Program-made: the position numbers and the translations under genes
Assembly (NCBI GenBank): GCA_949422855.1
Contig: CASPLG010000012.1
Coordinates: 1 to 43,112 of the forward strand
Length of the DNA: 43,112 bases
Source of the DNA: an uncultured Eubacteriales bacterium
Lineage (GTDB): Bacteria; Bacillota; Clostridia; Oscillospirales; Acutalibacteraceae
Direction: 5' to 3'
The notes under the pieces: model-generated
The model's input: the letters and a program-made list of their open reading frames with translations, nothing else
Database searches by the model: none
Told to the model about the DNA's origin: nothing
Part shown: positions 1 through 8,875 of the stretch, piece by piece
How the letters are laid out: each line of letters begins with the position of its first letter
Position numbering within the stretch: position 1 is the stretch's first letter

Positions 1-3000
1 TTTTCCTTACAACTTTGCCGTCTCGATACTCACCATCAACCACATTTTCCCAATCGTAATTTTCCTTATCAGCGGGGTCGAACTGAGCTTCATATTGTGC
101 AATATCGACACTTGGCACTGTTTCAGGATTAACCCAAGTCCACTTTCCGCTTAAATTTCCCTCCGGATTTGCAATCGTGATAGTTGCCAGCGTTTTTTCG
201 GGATCGTACGTTATCCCGTCTACCGTCGGCGTAGTGATACTCGGAGTTGCTTTTTCTATCGTGAAAGAAATAGTTGTCTGACCGCTGTAATTGCCGATAA
301 AATCTATAGTTCCGGTGTAAGTTCCTGCGTTTGTGCAGCCGGTTTTTTCATCATACCTTTCCCCGGACCAACTGATAGTATAATCCTTGCCCTCAATCAA
401 CAGTGTGTCTCCGTACTTCACAATAGGTTTCGGAGTTTGGCCATTTGTATTATAGATTACAGTATCGTTACCGGTTACGTCTGTTTTAGAGCTCAAATCG
501 TTCTGCAAGACTTCAATATCTATATCGCACACAATCTTGTCATTTTTGTAACTGGCATCTCCGGATACTTTAGTCCAATCGTAATTTTCCTTATCATCGG
601 GGTCAAAGACTGCTTCATATTTATCTTTATTCACCGTTGGGGTTGTATTTATATTGCTCCATGTCCATTTTCCCGGCAAATTTTCCGGGGGATTCTCAAT
701 TAAAATTTCATCGAGCGTGGCGGTCGGCTCATATGTAATCTGCCCCACCTGTGGAGCCTTTAAGTTCGGTGTCGCCTTGGTTATCTCAAATTCCCAACCG
801 CTCACCGTAAAATCGCTTAGTGCATTGTATGAATCAGTTTCGCTTGTGCTAATCTTTACAACGTACTTTCCTACAACCGTAGGAAGTTCAGTCATTTTAT
901 TTCCCGTAGAGTCGTAATATTGAACAGCTATTTCCCCGCCTCCTCCTGTAAATTGGTTATTATACACTACGGAGGCCTCTTTTCCTTTTCCATCATACAC
1001 TAAGTTATCAGGGGCTGTAAATGTAAAATCATTTGCTACCAAGTCCGCCCTTCTAACATAAACCGTGGTTGTAATGTCTGACGGTTTGTCCCCCCTAACA
1101 AATTTTTCATCAAATTCTTCCCCCATTGGATTGAAACTCACTTTAAAAATATATCCTCCGTCAGAAGGGGCCAACGTATTTAGATATGTTCCTTTAATTT
1201 TTATTGCTTCGCCGCCATCTGAACCTACGATATCGTAATGTACATTTTTCTCGAGTTTTGTCTCTCCATTATAAACCTCTGTTACGCTGTTGCCATTTAG
1301 ATTATCTGATATTATGGTATCATCATTGGTAGTTTTAGTGTATTCTGCCTTATCCTTTAAATCCACATTATCATATACCACTATTCCCTGAGTATTTATG
1401 TATTTCACATTGTCATTTTTATCAACTATTTTTGCATAAATTATATTTTTTGTAGCTTTTTTAAGTGTAATTTCATTACCGTATTTCTGCCATCCTTCCG
1501 CTCCATCCGCACTGATTGCCTTTTCTATCTCATCATCCGTATATGATTCGTTACCCGATTTAGTGGGACACAAATTTTCCTCTGATATGTGATAATATAC
1601 ATCTTTAATGCCGCTTTCATTATCCAATGCCTCTATTGTTACCTTTTTTTCTGAGTCAAACATATATTGATAACTTACATCTGTGTTGAAGAGTGAAAAT
1701 GTCATGCTTTTGTCGTTTTCCACAACTATTTTCCCTGATGGCACAACTTTATCCTTTATATTAAACGTAAGTTTTTTAAATTCGTCATAATTGCCCAGAC
1801 CGTTTATCGTTATGGAGCCTACCGCTAGATTTGTTTCATCTGACCACTCGCTATCATTATAGGCAACCTCGTAATCCGTGCCCTCTGTAAGTTCAATCTC
1901 ACCGTCGAACACCTTTACTTTAGGCTGGACAGAACTTGGCCTCCCATTGTACTCATACTCCTTTTCGAGACCTTGGACAGTTATATCTGCACTGTCTATC
2001 GGTTTTCTGTTAACATAAATATCTACACCGACATTATCTACATCAAGATAATTATCACTTATCGACTCAAACTTAGCTAAAAATACTTGACTTCCTATTT
2101 TATCAAGAACCGTGTCGGGATTCTGCCATGTCCATGTACCTATATTAGGCTGCGTGAATGCTACATCGCTTAATTTTTGACCGTAAATCGCAGTTAAGCC
2201 TTCAGGAGAACTCGGCATCGCCTTGTTTACCGTGACGTTTACATCGCTCGGGACTATACTATAATTATCACCGTCATTCGGTATGAATTTAGATGGGTAC
2301 TTATACGTCTGACCTGCATCCCCTACGCTCGTTCCGGGAGAAACCCAAGTCCAAGCACCTTCTTCAAGTACCGGGAGTTTTAAATCGTTGAGTATCTGCC
2401 CCCAAATAGCTGTCAAATCAGTTGGATATTTGCTTGGATTTGCCTTATTTACTTTTAAAGTGAGGTCCCTTTTAACTCTGTGATTAGACGGCTCATAACC
2501 CGATATTTTGCTCCAGTCATAGTTTGTATAGTCGGAAACCGCATAGTAAGCCGTATATGAACTTTTAGTCGCTACCGGTACTTCACTGCTGTTTGCCCAG
2601 CTCCAGCCGCTAGGTGGGGTTATATTAGCAAGGGTCTGTGACGGGGAATAGGTAACAGTTCCCGCATTAGGGGTTCCGGGATCAGAGGCAGCCTTCGGAT
2701 TTACCGTTACTGTGATGGATTTTGTACTTGAGTTGTAGTTTGTCGTGTCGGTTGGGGTGTATACGGCATTAAAGTTATGCTCACCTACGTTGCCGACTGC
2801 GGTATTAGGTGCCTCCCAGCTCCATTTACCCGCTGTATTCCCGCTAGTGGAGGGCGGTGTAACCCCTGACAGTTTTAAATTCGGTTCATAGATTACACTT
2901 GTGGAGGTCGATTTTATCGTGGTCTCAGCCTTGTTTACCGTTACCGTGACGGGTCTTGTAACTACGTTGTACATGCTTGTATCATTCGGGGTGTACACAG

Positions 3001-4408
3001 CATTAAAAGTGTGTATGCCTGCGTTACCGACTGCAGTATTTGGCGCCTCCCAGCTCCATGAACCCTGTGTATTTCCGGCGGTGGACGGAAATGGAACTTG
3101 CGACAGTTTCAAACCCGGGGCATAGGTTATGCTTGTTGAGGTTGATTTTATTGTTGGGTCAACAGTGCTCATAAATGTAAACTGCGCCGGAGTACTTGCA
3201 TAGTACATCGGGGCATTACCACAACTTGCCTTTTTCTCCGTCCACGCCTTTGCACTGTAGGTTGCACCCTTGGTAAGGCCACCCAATGTGCTCAAGGTTA
3301 AAGTTTCAGAAGCTCCTGTGCCATCTTTCACGTATTGATATGTGGCTCCGCCGCCTGTGCTTTGTATTAAAACCACAAGTCGTTCATCTGTATTTGCTTT
3401 GTAGGTTATTTTATTTCCATTAGCACTTACCGTACCGCCCATCGAGCCGCCGGCCACCCTTAGATTAAATGTATTATCTGGGGTAGAGAGGGGTGTAAAT
3501 GAGTTTCCGGTCGCAGCAGTAGATATCGCTGCATTTGCCGCAAACAAAATATGCTGTAGGTTTAGTTTCACAGCTCCCATCACAAAATTCTTAAAGTTGG
3601 CTTTTTTTCCTATCTCAAGAAAACCACCGGCAACGCCCCCGCTAGTAGCATACATGAGAGAATCATCAATATTTATTGCACTAAAAGGATTCTTCGGGTA
3701 AGGATCATCGAGATTAGGAGAGCGAACCCAGCCACCACTCATAAAAGCACCCGAAAAATAATACTGTGTACTTACTGGCAAGCTATTACTCGTACCGGCA
3801 TAAACTGTTGTATCGCCTTTCTTATTGGCATAAAGTGCGTATAGCTTGTCTGTCGTTGTATATGAGCTGGCATTTATGCACTGTGTAGTCACTGTTGTAT
3901 CCAGCATTAATCCCTGTTCTGCCGCTTTAAAATAATCACTACTTGATTGAATATTTTGCAGCTGTTTTCTGAGGTTACTCGATCTATATTGATCTGACGA
4001 GTTATCAAATGGGATTTTACCCATAAGTGGCTTCTCCGAAAAAATCACTATATTCCCATCTGTCTCCTTCCCAGTTATCAGCCACTTCACCGTGCCTGCA
4101 GGAATAGTCTTATTCTCGGTAGAACTTTTCCCATCGTCAGACATCACAAGAGCAGAATATGTTATCGCTGGTCTCTTACCAAAATTTATATAGCCCACGG
4201 TACCGCTGCCGGAGGTGTTGTATTTTCCATCTACCAAATTAGCGGAGGTTTCAAATATGCCACGCCAGTTGGCATTATCTGCGGCGTTTACCTCGCTGTA
4301 CTGCAGCATTGGTGACACTAAATTCAGCACAAACACTAATGACAATATGCTGCTTGTGAGCCTTCTAAATAATTTCCTGCCTTTACTCCTTACCTTTGAA
4401 CATTCCAC
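1..4408 (-). CDS. Large secreted repeat protein with Ig-like modules (3' end outside window)
   Basis: One frame stays open on the minus strand from a GTG at 4408 to the window edge, giving at least 1469 codons. The GTG has a GGAG site nine bases upstream. The N-terminus is a signal peptide: basic residues (KGRKLFRR), then a hydrophobic stretch ending near VNA-AD at about residue 42. Residues ~43-410 are a non-repetitive domain rich in Ser, Thr, Asn and Gly, with a FEISGA/GGTV-like style typical of surface proteins. Then come Ig-like modules with a recurring pattern: a start like 'TYxPxxxL', a core 'G.WTW/WSW' and an end like 'Y.A.F.P.D..NY'. Five lie at about 2050-3170, and two more at about 545-790 and 1-250. 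An MBG-like region lies between them (about 790-1020). The family resembles Gram-positive adhesins and S-layer-associated proteins. Substrate and anchor are unknown because the C-terminus is missing. Confidence 0.85.
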   Translation of the reverse strand, partial: MECSKVRSKGRKLFRRLTSSILSLVFVLNLVSPMLQYSEVNAADNANWRGIFETSANLVDGKYNTSGSGTVGYINFGKRPAITYSALVMSDDGKSSTENKTIPAGTVKWLITGKETDGNIVIFSEKPLMGKIPFDNSSDQYRSSNLRKQLQNIQSSSDYFKAAEQGLMLDTTVTTQCINASSYTTTDKLYALYANKKGDTTVYAGTSNSLPVSTQYYFSGAFMSGGWVRSPNLDDPYPKNPFSAINIDDSLMYATSGGVAGGFLEIGKKANFKNFVMGAVKLNLQHILFAANAAISTAATGNSFTPLSTPDNTFNLRVAGGSMGGTVSANGNKITYKANTDERLVVLIQSTGGGATYQYVKDGTGASETLTLSTLGGLTKGATYSAKAWTEKKASCGNAPMYYASTPAQFTFMSTVDPTIKSTSTSITYAPGLKLSQVPFPSTAGNTQGSWSWEAPNTAVGNAGIHTFNAVYTPNDTSMYNVVTRPVTVTVNKAETTIKSTSTSVIYEPNLKLSGVTPPSTSGNTAGKWSWEAPNTAVGNVGEHNFNAVYTPTDTTNYNSSTKSITVTVNPKAASDPGTPNAGTVTYSPSQTLANITPPSGWSWANSSEVPVATKSSYTAYYAVSDYTNYDWSKISGYEPSNHRVKRDLTLKVNKANPSKYPTDLTAIWGQILNDLKLPVLEEGAWTWVSPGTSVGDAGQTYKYPSKFIPNDGDNYSIVPSDVNVTVNKAMPSSPEGLTAIYGQKLSDVAFTQPNIGTWTWQNPDTVLDKIGSQVFLAKFESISDNYLDVDNVGVDIYVNRKPIDSADITVQGLEKEYEYNGRPSSVQPKVKVFDGEIELTEGTDYEVAYNDSEWSDETNLAVGSITINGLGNYDEFKKLTFNIKDKVVPSGKIVVENDKSMTFSLFNTDVSYQYMFDSEKKVTIEALDNESGIKDVYYHISEENLCPTKSGNESYTDDEIEKAISADGAEGWQKYGNEITLKKATKNIIYAKIVDKNDNVKYINTQGIVVYDNVDLKDKAEYTKTTNDDTIISDNLNGNSVTEVYNGETKLEKNVHYDIVGSDGGEAIKIKGTYLNTLAPSDGGYIFKVSFNPMGEEFDEKFVRGDKPSDITTTVYVRRADLVANDFTFTAPDNLVYDGKGKEASVVYNNQFTGGGGEIAVQYYDSTGNKMTELPTVVGKYVVKISTSETDSYNALSDFTVSGWEFEITKATPNLKAPQVGQITYEPTATLDEILIENPPENLPGKWTWSNINTTPTVNKDKYEAVFDPDDKENYDWTKVSGDASYKNDKIVCDIDIEVLQNDLSSKTDVTGNDTVIYNTNGQTPKPIVKYGDTLLIEGKDYTISWSGERYDEKTGCTNAGTYTGTIDFIGNYSGQTTISFTIEKATPSITTPTVDGITYDPEKTLATITIANPEGNLSGKWTWVNPETVPSVDIAQYEAQFDPADKENYDWENVVDGEYRDGKVVRK
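2690..3170 (-). repeat. Adjacent near-identical Ig-like module repeats inside the surface protein gene
   Basis: Two neighbouring ~230-base units (about 2700-2935 and 2936-3165) are very similar in DNA as well as protein. Both carry 'GGTGCCTCCCAGCTCCAT'-like stretches, the same 'GxWSWEAPNTAVGN' peptide and the same linker ending VTVN. This is a recent internal duplication. Older, more divergent copies of the same module lie upstream and downstream in the gene. Confidence 0.7.
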
Positions 4409-5002
4409 TTGTGCTCACTCCTCATATATTTTATAGTAAAATACGATTTTTATACTACATAATACAACATAATTATCCAAAAATCAATAATTATATCTGT
4501 AAATTGCTATTAAATATATAAATTTTAACACAGAGCTTCGTCTTGAACACAATCACCTTGCCTGCAGTTACTTTCCTGCTTTAAAAATTAGTTGATGTAG
4601 CTGATTTTTTTATTTATATATACTGCTGTTTTCTTGAGACTTAAATTGATCTCATCATAGTAAGTAATTGCTGAGTAAAGCCCTTGCCTTTCTTTAAGAA
4701 CAGGGTTCGCAGAAAATAGTTGCTGCATTAGATAGATATGCGGTGTATAATAAGTGAAAGTCTGCGCCTGTTGGCTCAGGTATTACATGTAGCAAGGCGT
4801 GACGCGCCCAGCCCCAGCGCTTGGGGATATCCTGCAAGACCTGCTGGTGCCGTCTGTGGTGGTTAAGCCGAATACTGCCCTTGAAAATATATAAGGATAA
4901 ATCTCTATACTTAAGTTTTATTATTTTTGGGTTGGCTATATTTACTATTAGTTATTGTCTGCATATACTATAATAAAATGAACAAAGGGGGAATTAAGAT
5001 TT
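4409..5002. other. Intergenic region with a GC-rich, structured island
   Basis: No convincing gene lies here. Most of the stretch is AT-rich, but about 4765-4865 is clearly richer in G+C. It holds a CCCCA/TGGGG hairpin (about 4813-4827), a GGCG/CGCC pairing just before it and a GGATATCC palindrome. The string 'AAGTGAAAGTC' just upstream, together with this structured block, loosely resembles domain I of bacterial group II introns. I see no maturase and cannot confirm that. A stand-alone structured RNA is the alternative. A TATAAT lies about 30 bases before the superoxide dismutase gene, without a clear -35. Confidence 0.35.
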
Positions 5003-5632
5003 ATGCCATTTGAGAATTATAAATTTGAATTAAAGCCTCTTGAGTATCAATATAATGCTTTAGAGCCTTACATCGATGAAGAAACCATGCACTTCCATCA
5101 CGATAAGCACCTGCAAACTTACGTGGATAACTTAAATAAAGCGTTAGAAAATTATCCCGAATATCAAAAGTGGAGTTTAGATGAACTTGTAAAGAATTAC
5201 CAAAGACTTCCCAAGGAGCTGCAAACACCCATAAAAAATAATGGCGGGGGTGTTTACAATCATAATTTATTTTTTGAATTATTAAGTCCGGATAGCAAAA
5301 TAGATATGTCAAACAGTCTTGTGAAACAAATAGAAAAAGATTTTGGCTCCTTTGAGAATTTCAAGCAGCAATTTAAAAATAAAGCACTTAGTGTGTTTGG
5401 TTCAGGATACGCATGGCTTGTAAAAAACAAACACGGAAAATTAGAAATAGTTACAACAGCTAACCAAGATACACCCCTGCCGTTAAATTTATGCCCTGTT
5501 TTACTATTAGACGTGTGGGAACACGCATATTATTTAAAAAATCAGAACAGAAGAAATGAATACATTGATAAGTGGTTTAATGTTATCAACTGGCACAAAG
5601 CAGAAGAAATGTATTTGAAAGACTGTGTATAA
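5003..5632 (+). CDS. sodA: Superoxide dismutase, Fe/Mn family
   Basis: Converts superoxide to oxygen and hydrogen peroxide in the cytoplasm, and so protects an anaerobe during oxygen exposure. The 209 residues match the family length. The four metal ligands are visible: His32 in FHHDKH, His87 in YNHN, and Asp170 and His174 in DVWEHAYY. Gly residues in NNGGGVYNH and the Gln in TANQDTPL fit the Mn-type arrangement, where the active-site Gln comes from the C-terminal domain, rather than the Fe-type. A cambialistic enzyme is possible. The ATG is preceded by AAAGGGGG at good distance. The gene is monocistronic and ends at a strong terminator. No signal peptide is seen. Confidence 0.95.
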   Translation: MPFENYKFELKPLEYQYNALEPYIDEETMHFHHDKHLQTYVDNLNKALENYPEYQKWSLDELVKNYQRLPKELQTPIKNNGGGVYNHNLFFELLSPDSKIDMSNSLVKQIEKDFGSFENFKQQFKNKALSVFGSGYAWLVKNKHGKLEIVTTANQDTPLPLNLCPVLLLDVWEHAYYLKNQNRRNEYIDKWFNVINWHKAEEMYLKDCV

Positions 5633-5709
5633 ACATATTCTCTATGGTTCATGTAAAAACACTTTTTAATTAAGTCTATGATAACAAGTGTCACCAACAA
5701 ACTATGATT

Positions 5710-5754
5710 AAAATAGCAGCTTAAAGCTTTTAAAACAAGCTTTGCTGCTATTTT
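5710..5754 (+). terminator. Rho-independent terminator of the superoxide dismutase gene
   Basis: An 11-bp perfect outer stem (AAAATAGCAGC with GCTGCTATTTT) encloses an inner AAAGCTT/AAGCTTT pairing. The right arm ends in a T run. The hairpin is nearly symmetric, so it could stop transcription from either strand. Confidence 0.8.
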
Positions 5755-5759
5755 CTATT

Positions 5760-6084
5760 AAGGAAATTTTGAAAATTGAGTTTTCCGGGGGTCTGTTTTA
5801 CATGAAGGCACGCAGCCGGATTCTCACACTGGTATGAGTAGAATTATGGGGCATAGAAAAAGCCAGTATTCAAGCTATTTGCAGTCAATGATAATGTCTA
5901 CACTTTTAATCTATTATTTTATATCAAAATAAAATGTAAAAGCCCATTATACATAATCGGCTAATTTTGACACTGGTCTAGATAGTTATAAGGGACTTGA
6001 GGAAAATCGGCAGTAATGCAGGTCAAGTCAATTACAGTATTAACAAAACACATTTTTAGCAATTTCTAATTGAAAGATTTTTAC
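5760..6084. other. Intergenic DNA, no recognisable gene
   Basis: About 325 bases without a supported gene. A short plus-strand open stretch near 5790-5935 has no start signal and matches nothing I recognise; it may be decayed coding DNA. No clear tRNA, repeat or promoter was found. Confidence 0.4.
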
Positions 6085-6600
6085 TCACTTTGTTAAATAA
6101 TAAACTAAATGCACCATATCTTTATTATTATAATGCTTCACGTATTCAGATTGTATTTTCATATTCAGCTTTTCTGCAATTTTACGTGAAGGTAAATTAT
6201 TGGGCCTAATTGTCGCAATTATTTCTTTTGCATTTAATTTATCGAATGCATAATCTACACTTGCTTTGGCACTCTCAAATCCGTACCCTTTTTTCCAATA
6301 TTTTTTATCTATAATGTAACCTATACCTATATGTTTAGCGCCATTAATATCTTCGATAAGCGGTCCGGCCATACCTATAAATTGGTTTGTTGCCTTTTCT
6401 ATAACTGCAAAATAAGCAAACCCTTCATTTTCATACCTTAAAATATTTTTATCAATCCATTCGCGAACCTCTTCATCGGTAAAAGCATGCTCCCAGGCAT
6501 ACATTATTTCGATGTCCTGCAGTATGGGTTTTAAATTGAAAAAGTCATTTTTTGTAAGCTTTCGATAACTTAATCGCGCTGATTCCATCATCCATTCCAT
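6085..6600 (-). CDS. GNAT-family N-acetyltransferase (RimJ/RimL type)
   Basis: Transfers an acetyl group from acetyl-CoA, in this subfamily usually to a protein N-terminus or a small-molecule amine; the substrate is unknown. The start is placed at the ATG giving MEWMMESARL because AGAGGTG lies just before it; an ATG eleven codons upstream has no ribosome site. The 171-residue product shows the RimJ/RimL pattern: 'RLSYRKLTKNDF' at the N-terminus, 'GxxGPLIED..AKHIGIGYIID' in the middle, the acetyl-CoA loop region 'KKYWKKGYGFESAKA', and 'NxPSRKIAEKLNMK' near the end. It is cytoplasmic and monocistronic. Confidence 0.88.
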   Translation of the reverse strand: MEWMMESARLSYRKLTKNDFFNLKPILQDIEIMYAWEHAFTDEEVREWIDKNILRYENEGFAYFAVIEKATNQFIGMAGPLIEDINGAKHIGIGYIIDKKYWKKGYGFESAKASVDYAFDKLNAKEIIATIRPNNLPSRKIAEKLNMKIQSEYVKHYNNKDMVHLVYYLTK

Positions 6601-6800
6601 AAATACACCTCTAAAAATATAAATAACTTTCATTCAATAATATTTATATCAAATAAGATCTTAAAGCACAAGCGATAAAGTAAAAAATTCACGATCAGTT
6701 TCAATCGTTAATTAGCGGTTCTTTCGCCTGCTTTTCTTCACTAAAAAGCAGATGTTACGCGTAACCATAAGGGACATAAAATCTAGAAGCACGAGCAGAA

Positions 6801-6849
6801 AAATAAAAAATTAGCGCCGGACCCCATTACACAAACCGGGTCTAGCGCT
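6801..6849 (-). terminator. Terminator after tRNA-fMet
   Basis: On the minus strand AGCGC.TAGACCC pairs with GGGGTC.GGCGCT, followed by an AATTTTTTATTTTT tail. It lies directly after the CCA end of the tRNA. Confidence 0.75.
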
Positions 6850-6853
6850 CTGC

Positions 6854-6930
<77 letters not shown>

Positions 6931-6957
6931 ATAAACTTTAATCCAATACTGTAATAT

Positions 6958-6986
6958 ATTAAATCACATATAAAGCAATTTGTCAA
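6958..6986 (-). promoter_or_regulatory. Sigma-A-type promoter of tRNA-fMet
   Basis: On the minus strand TTGACA is followed after 17 bases by TTTAAT, about 30 bases before the tRNA start. Confidence 0.65.
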
Positions 6987-7086
6987 CACTAAATTATCAA
7001 TTTTATTTTTCTTTTTTAACTCATTTTCTGTACTAGTATACTCCTATATCTATGATTATCCGGTTATATTTTGTAGTATCCTTACT

Positions 7087-7290
7087 CTATTTAGAATATA
7101 ATAAAAAATTGAAGTGTGAATCCCAACCTTTACAGCAGAGGGCATAAATTCTGGTATTTGCAAATATATTGCTGCTTTTAAGCGACACTCTAAATATTTT
7201 TTTCGCTCTATGAGTACTTTTAAATTCCTTATAAATATTTTTATCTACAATTACAACAAATTCGGCGTATTTAAACTCCGCTTCCCCCAT
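7087..7290 (-). CDS. Small hypothetical protein, doubtful
   Basis: A 67-codon frame starts at an ATG with GGGAGA about eleven bases upstream, a weak fit. The product is basic and Lys/Phe/Tyr-rich with no recognised domain and no clear membrane segment. It lies between two tRNA genes in otherwise non-coding, AT-rich DNA. It may be a chance frame or a gene remnant. Confidence 0.25.
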   Translation of the reverse strand: MGEAEFKYAEFVVIVDKNIYKEFKSTHRAKKIFRVSLKSSNIFANTRIYALCCKGWDSHFNFLLYSK

Positions 7291-7361
7291 CCTAGAAAGG
7301 CTCTCCCTTATTGATTTTATTCCTTATCTTTAATTTAGACACTTCTTTTATAAATTTATAG

Positions 7362-7390
7362 TTGACACACACCAAATAATATTTTATACT
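7362..7390 (+). promoter_or_regulatory. Sigma-A-type promoter of tRNA-Pro
   Basis: TTGACA, a 17-base spacer and TATACT, ending eleven bases before the tRNA. Close to consensus. Confidence 0.8.
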
Positions 7391-7401
7391 GAGAGAGTCA
7401 T

Positions 7402-7478
7402 CGAGGTGTGGCTCAGCTTGGTAGAGCGCCTGGTTTGGGACCAGGATGCCGCAGGTTCAAATCCTGTCACCTCGACCA
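7402..7478 (+). tRNA. tRNA-Pro (anticodon TGG)
   Basis: The acceptor stem CGAGGTG/CACCTCG, D arm, anticodon loop TTTGGGA with anticodon TGG, T arm and encoded CCA are all present. Confidence 0.95.
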
Positions 7479-7488
7479 ATGTCGGTTG

Positions 7489-7520
7489 GTTGATCATCAT
7501 AGGAAGTGATCGACTTTTTT
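7489..7520 (+). terminator. Terminator after tRNA-Pro
   Basis: GTTGATCA pairs with TGATCGAC (one wobble or mismatch), followed by six T. Confidence 0.75.
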
Positions 7521-7551
7521 GTTGGTAAAAATTCTGATATGCATACCTATA

Positions 7552-7573
7552 GTAAATCGACTTGAAAAATGTG
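7552..7573 (+). repeat. Left terminal inverted repeat of the IS630-type element
   Basis: Perfect inverted match to 8015-8036. The adjacent TA at 7550-7551 is the target duplication. Confidence 0.8.
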
Positions 7574-7619
7574 TAATAAAGTCAAGTGGCACGAAAAACG
7601 TAAGATATGGCTAGGTCAA

Positions 7620-8014
7620 GAGAACGAAAAAGATAAAAATGAAAGGAAACAGGATCCTTTAAGGCAGGATCAGAATTTTTCGATGAGATTAGCTTCTGGA
7701 GAATACGATGTAAAAATATCAACTGAACTCCAAATTTACTCGCAGTCTAAAGCAAACTATCCTTTCGGTGAAAGACAGAATTGTCCATTACAAGAACATT
7801 GTCTTTTGTACAATGCGGCAAAAGACAATGCTCAAACCAATATTCAAATAACATACTGTCCGTCGTCCCCTTGTATTGCACCGGCACCGCAATTTCCTTT
7901 CCCGCCTTTGCAGCAGCTATATTGGTACGCACGAACTTTCGACCGGAAATTTTACTGTGGATAGCTTGTCCCTTTGGAGCACAAGCACACACTCTCTGCA
8001 GTAAAACTTTGCTG
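7620..8014 (-). pseudogene. Broken IS630-family transposase
   Basis: Minus-strand fragments match the DDE domain of IS630 transposases in order. 'APKGQAIHSKISGRK' is followed by 'AGKEIAVPVQYKGT', 'FEYWFEHCLLP' and 'VLVMDNSVFHRK', which contains the second catalytic Asp. The first frame then stops at a TAG. After a frameshift the next conserved block appears as YSPEANLIEKF with the following Trp codon turned into TGA. The catalytic Glu sits in the IEKF block. The N-terminal helix-turn-helix region is deleted. With a deletion, a stop and a frameshift, no active enzyme can be made. Confidence 0.85.
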
Positions 8015-8036
8015 CACATTTTTCAAGTCGATTTAC
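8015..8036 (-). repeat. Right terminal inverted repeat of the IS630-type element
   Basis: Inverted copy of 7552-7573, followed by the TA target duplication at 8037-8038. Confidence 0.8.
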
Positions 8037-8105
8037 TAGATACATTTGGAAGTAAGTCATAATATACACAGAGGCACCTTCTAAAGATTTAGATAAGTAG
8101 ACCTA

Positions 8106-8525
8106 TCAATGCATCGGGTCCAAATCACCCGGAGCATCACCACTCTGATCTAAATCAGCCCTGATGTGCGAAAAACGCCTTTGAAGGACAGGCTCTTCTC
8201 TCTCAAGTCTAGCGATAAACTCAGCAAGCGTCGTAGCTCCCAGTGGCTGCACACCTCTATCAAGCTCCGTATTCAGCAGATCCGCATATTCAGGAAAAGA
8301 ATGAACTTCACCAAAAAAACCAAGCGGCAAAGGCACCCCACCGTCCTCCAAAGCTCCTACTGCGGAGGCTGCCACTGAGTCAGAGCTCAAACCTGTGTCA
8401 TCATTAGCACTTACCACTGAATCTATCGACGGCAAACCATTCCCCCTTCCACCGAAAGCAGGTACGGCAGCCGTGGAAGCCGCCACCACGGCGGCCATAA
8501 ACTTTGTGAATAAAGTTTCCTCCAT
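8106..8525 (-). CDS. Small protein with Ala-rich hydrophobic N-terminus, unrecognised
   Basis: The start is the ATG at 8525, which follows AAAGGAG at nine bases; an ATG eight codons upstream lies before the ribosome site. The 139-residue product begins METLFTKFMAAVVAASTAAVPAFG, here split as METLFTKF then an Ala/Val-rich stretch, which may be a weak signal peptide or one membrane helix. The remainder is hydrophilic, rich in Asp, Glu, Leu and Arg, without Cys and with a DQSGDAPGDLDP tail. I recognise no family. The gene sits beside the decayed insertion element and its codon use (more GC-rich) differs from its neighbours, which hints at transfer. The good ribosome site argues that it is real. 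Confidence 0.55.
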   Translation of the reverse strand: MEETLFTKFMAAVVAASTAAVPAFGGRGNGLPSIDSVVSANDDTGLSSDSVAASAVGALEDGGVPLPLGFFGEVHSFPEYADLLNTELDRGVQPLGATTLAEFIARLEREEPVLQRRFSHIRADLDQSGDAPGDLDPMH

Positions 8526-8875
8526 AACACCTATCTCCTTTGCAATCATCTCGTCAATATTATAACATACTCAACCAATAAAGTCAATATAAAATAAACT
8601 TTATTAATCCAATGTCCAAAGCTATTTTATATTAAATTAACACAGTATTTCCATTGATTTTTCAGTATCATACCTTCTCCTTTTGGCACTGCCATACAAA
8701 CTACTAACAAACATATGTTAAGACCAAAATTTCAGATTTTGGCAGATGGTAGACAAAAAATTGAGTTTAGCACGAAATAAACTCACTATTTTAGCAAACC
8801 TCAATAAAAACTAATGGTGCTTTTTCAATTAAAATTATAAAAATAGTAAAAATAAATAGTCATCTAGGTTTTAAG
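8526..8875. other. Intergenic DNA holding one terminator
   Basis: AT-rich, with no supported gene. A GACCAAAAT...ATTTTGGC pairing lies near 8721-8743, and a clear minus-strand terminator lies at 8755-8785. Confidence 0.5.
8755..8785 (-). terminator. Terminator of the three-gene cluster 9896-8876
   Basis: On the minus strand TGAGTTTA and TAAACTCA form an 8-bp stem around an 8-base loop, followed by an AATTTTTT tract. Confidence 0.7.

Larger units (their letters stand above)
7550..8038. mobile_element. Decayed IS630-type element with intact terminal inverted repeats
   Basis: The ends are a 22-bp perfect inverted repeat beginning GTAAATCGACTTGAAAAATG at the left (7552-7573), with its reverse complement at the right (8015-8036). 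Each end is flanked by TA, the duplicated target typical of IS630/Tc1-mariner elements. The ~485-bp element is about half the length of a full IS630 and carries only a broken transposase. Its ends could still be mobilised by a related transposase elsewhere in the genome. Confidence 0.8.

Noticed and set aside
4800..4870. GC-rich block considered as 4.5S/SRP RNA, 6S RNA, tmRNA or RNase P RNA
   Set aside because: The conserved core sequences of these RNAs are not present.
5796..5935. Plus-strand open stretch after the superoxide dismutase gene, with an 'HTGMSRIMGH' peptide vaguely like an integrase end
   Set aside because: No start signal, no catalytic residues and too short for a confident match.
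7569..7964. 131-codon plus-strand frame and an overlapping 93-codon frame
   Set aside because: They lie opposite the transposase remnant, which has the recognisable motifs; no ribosome site supports them.
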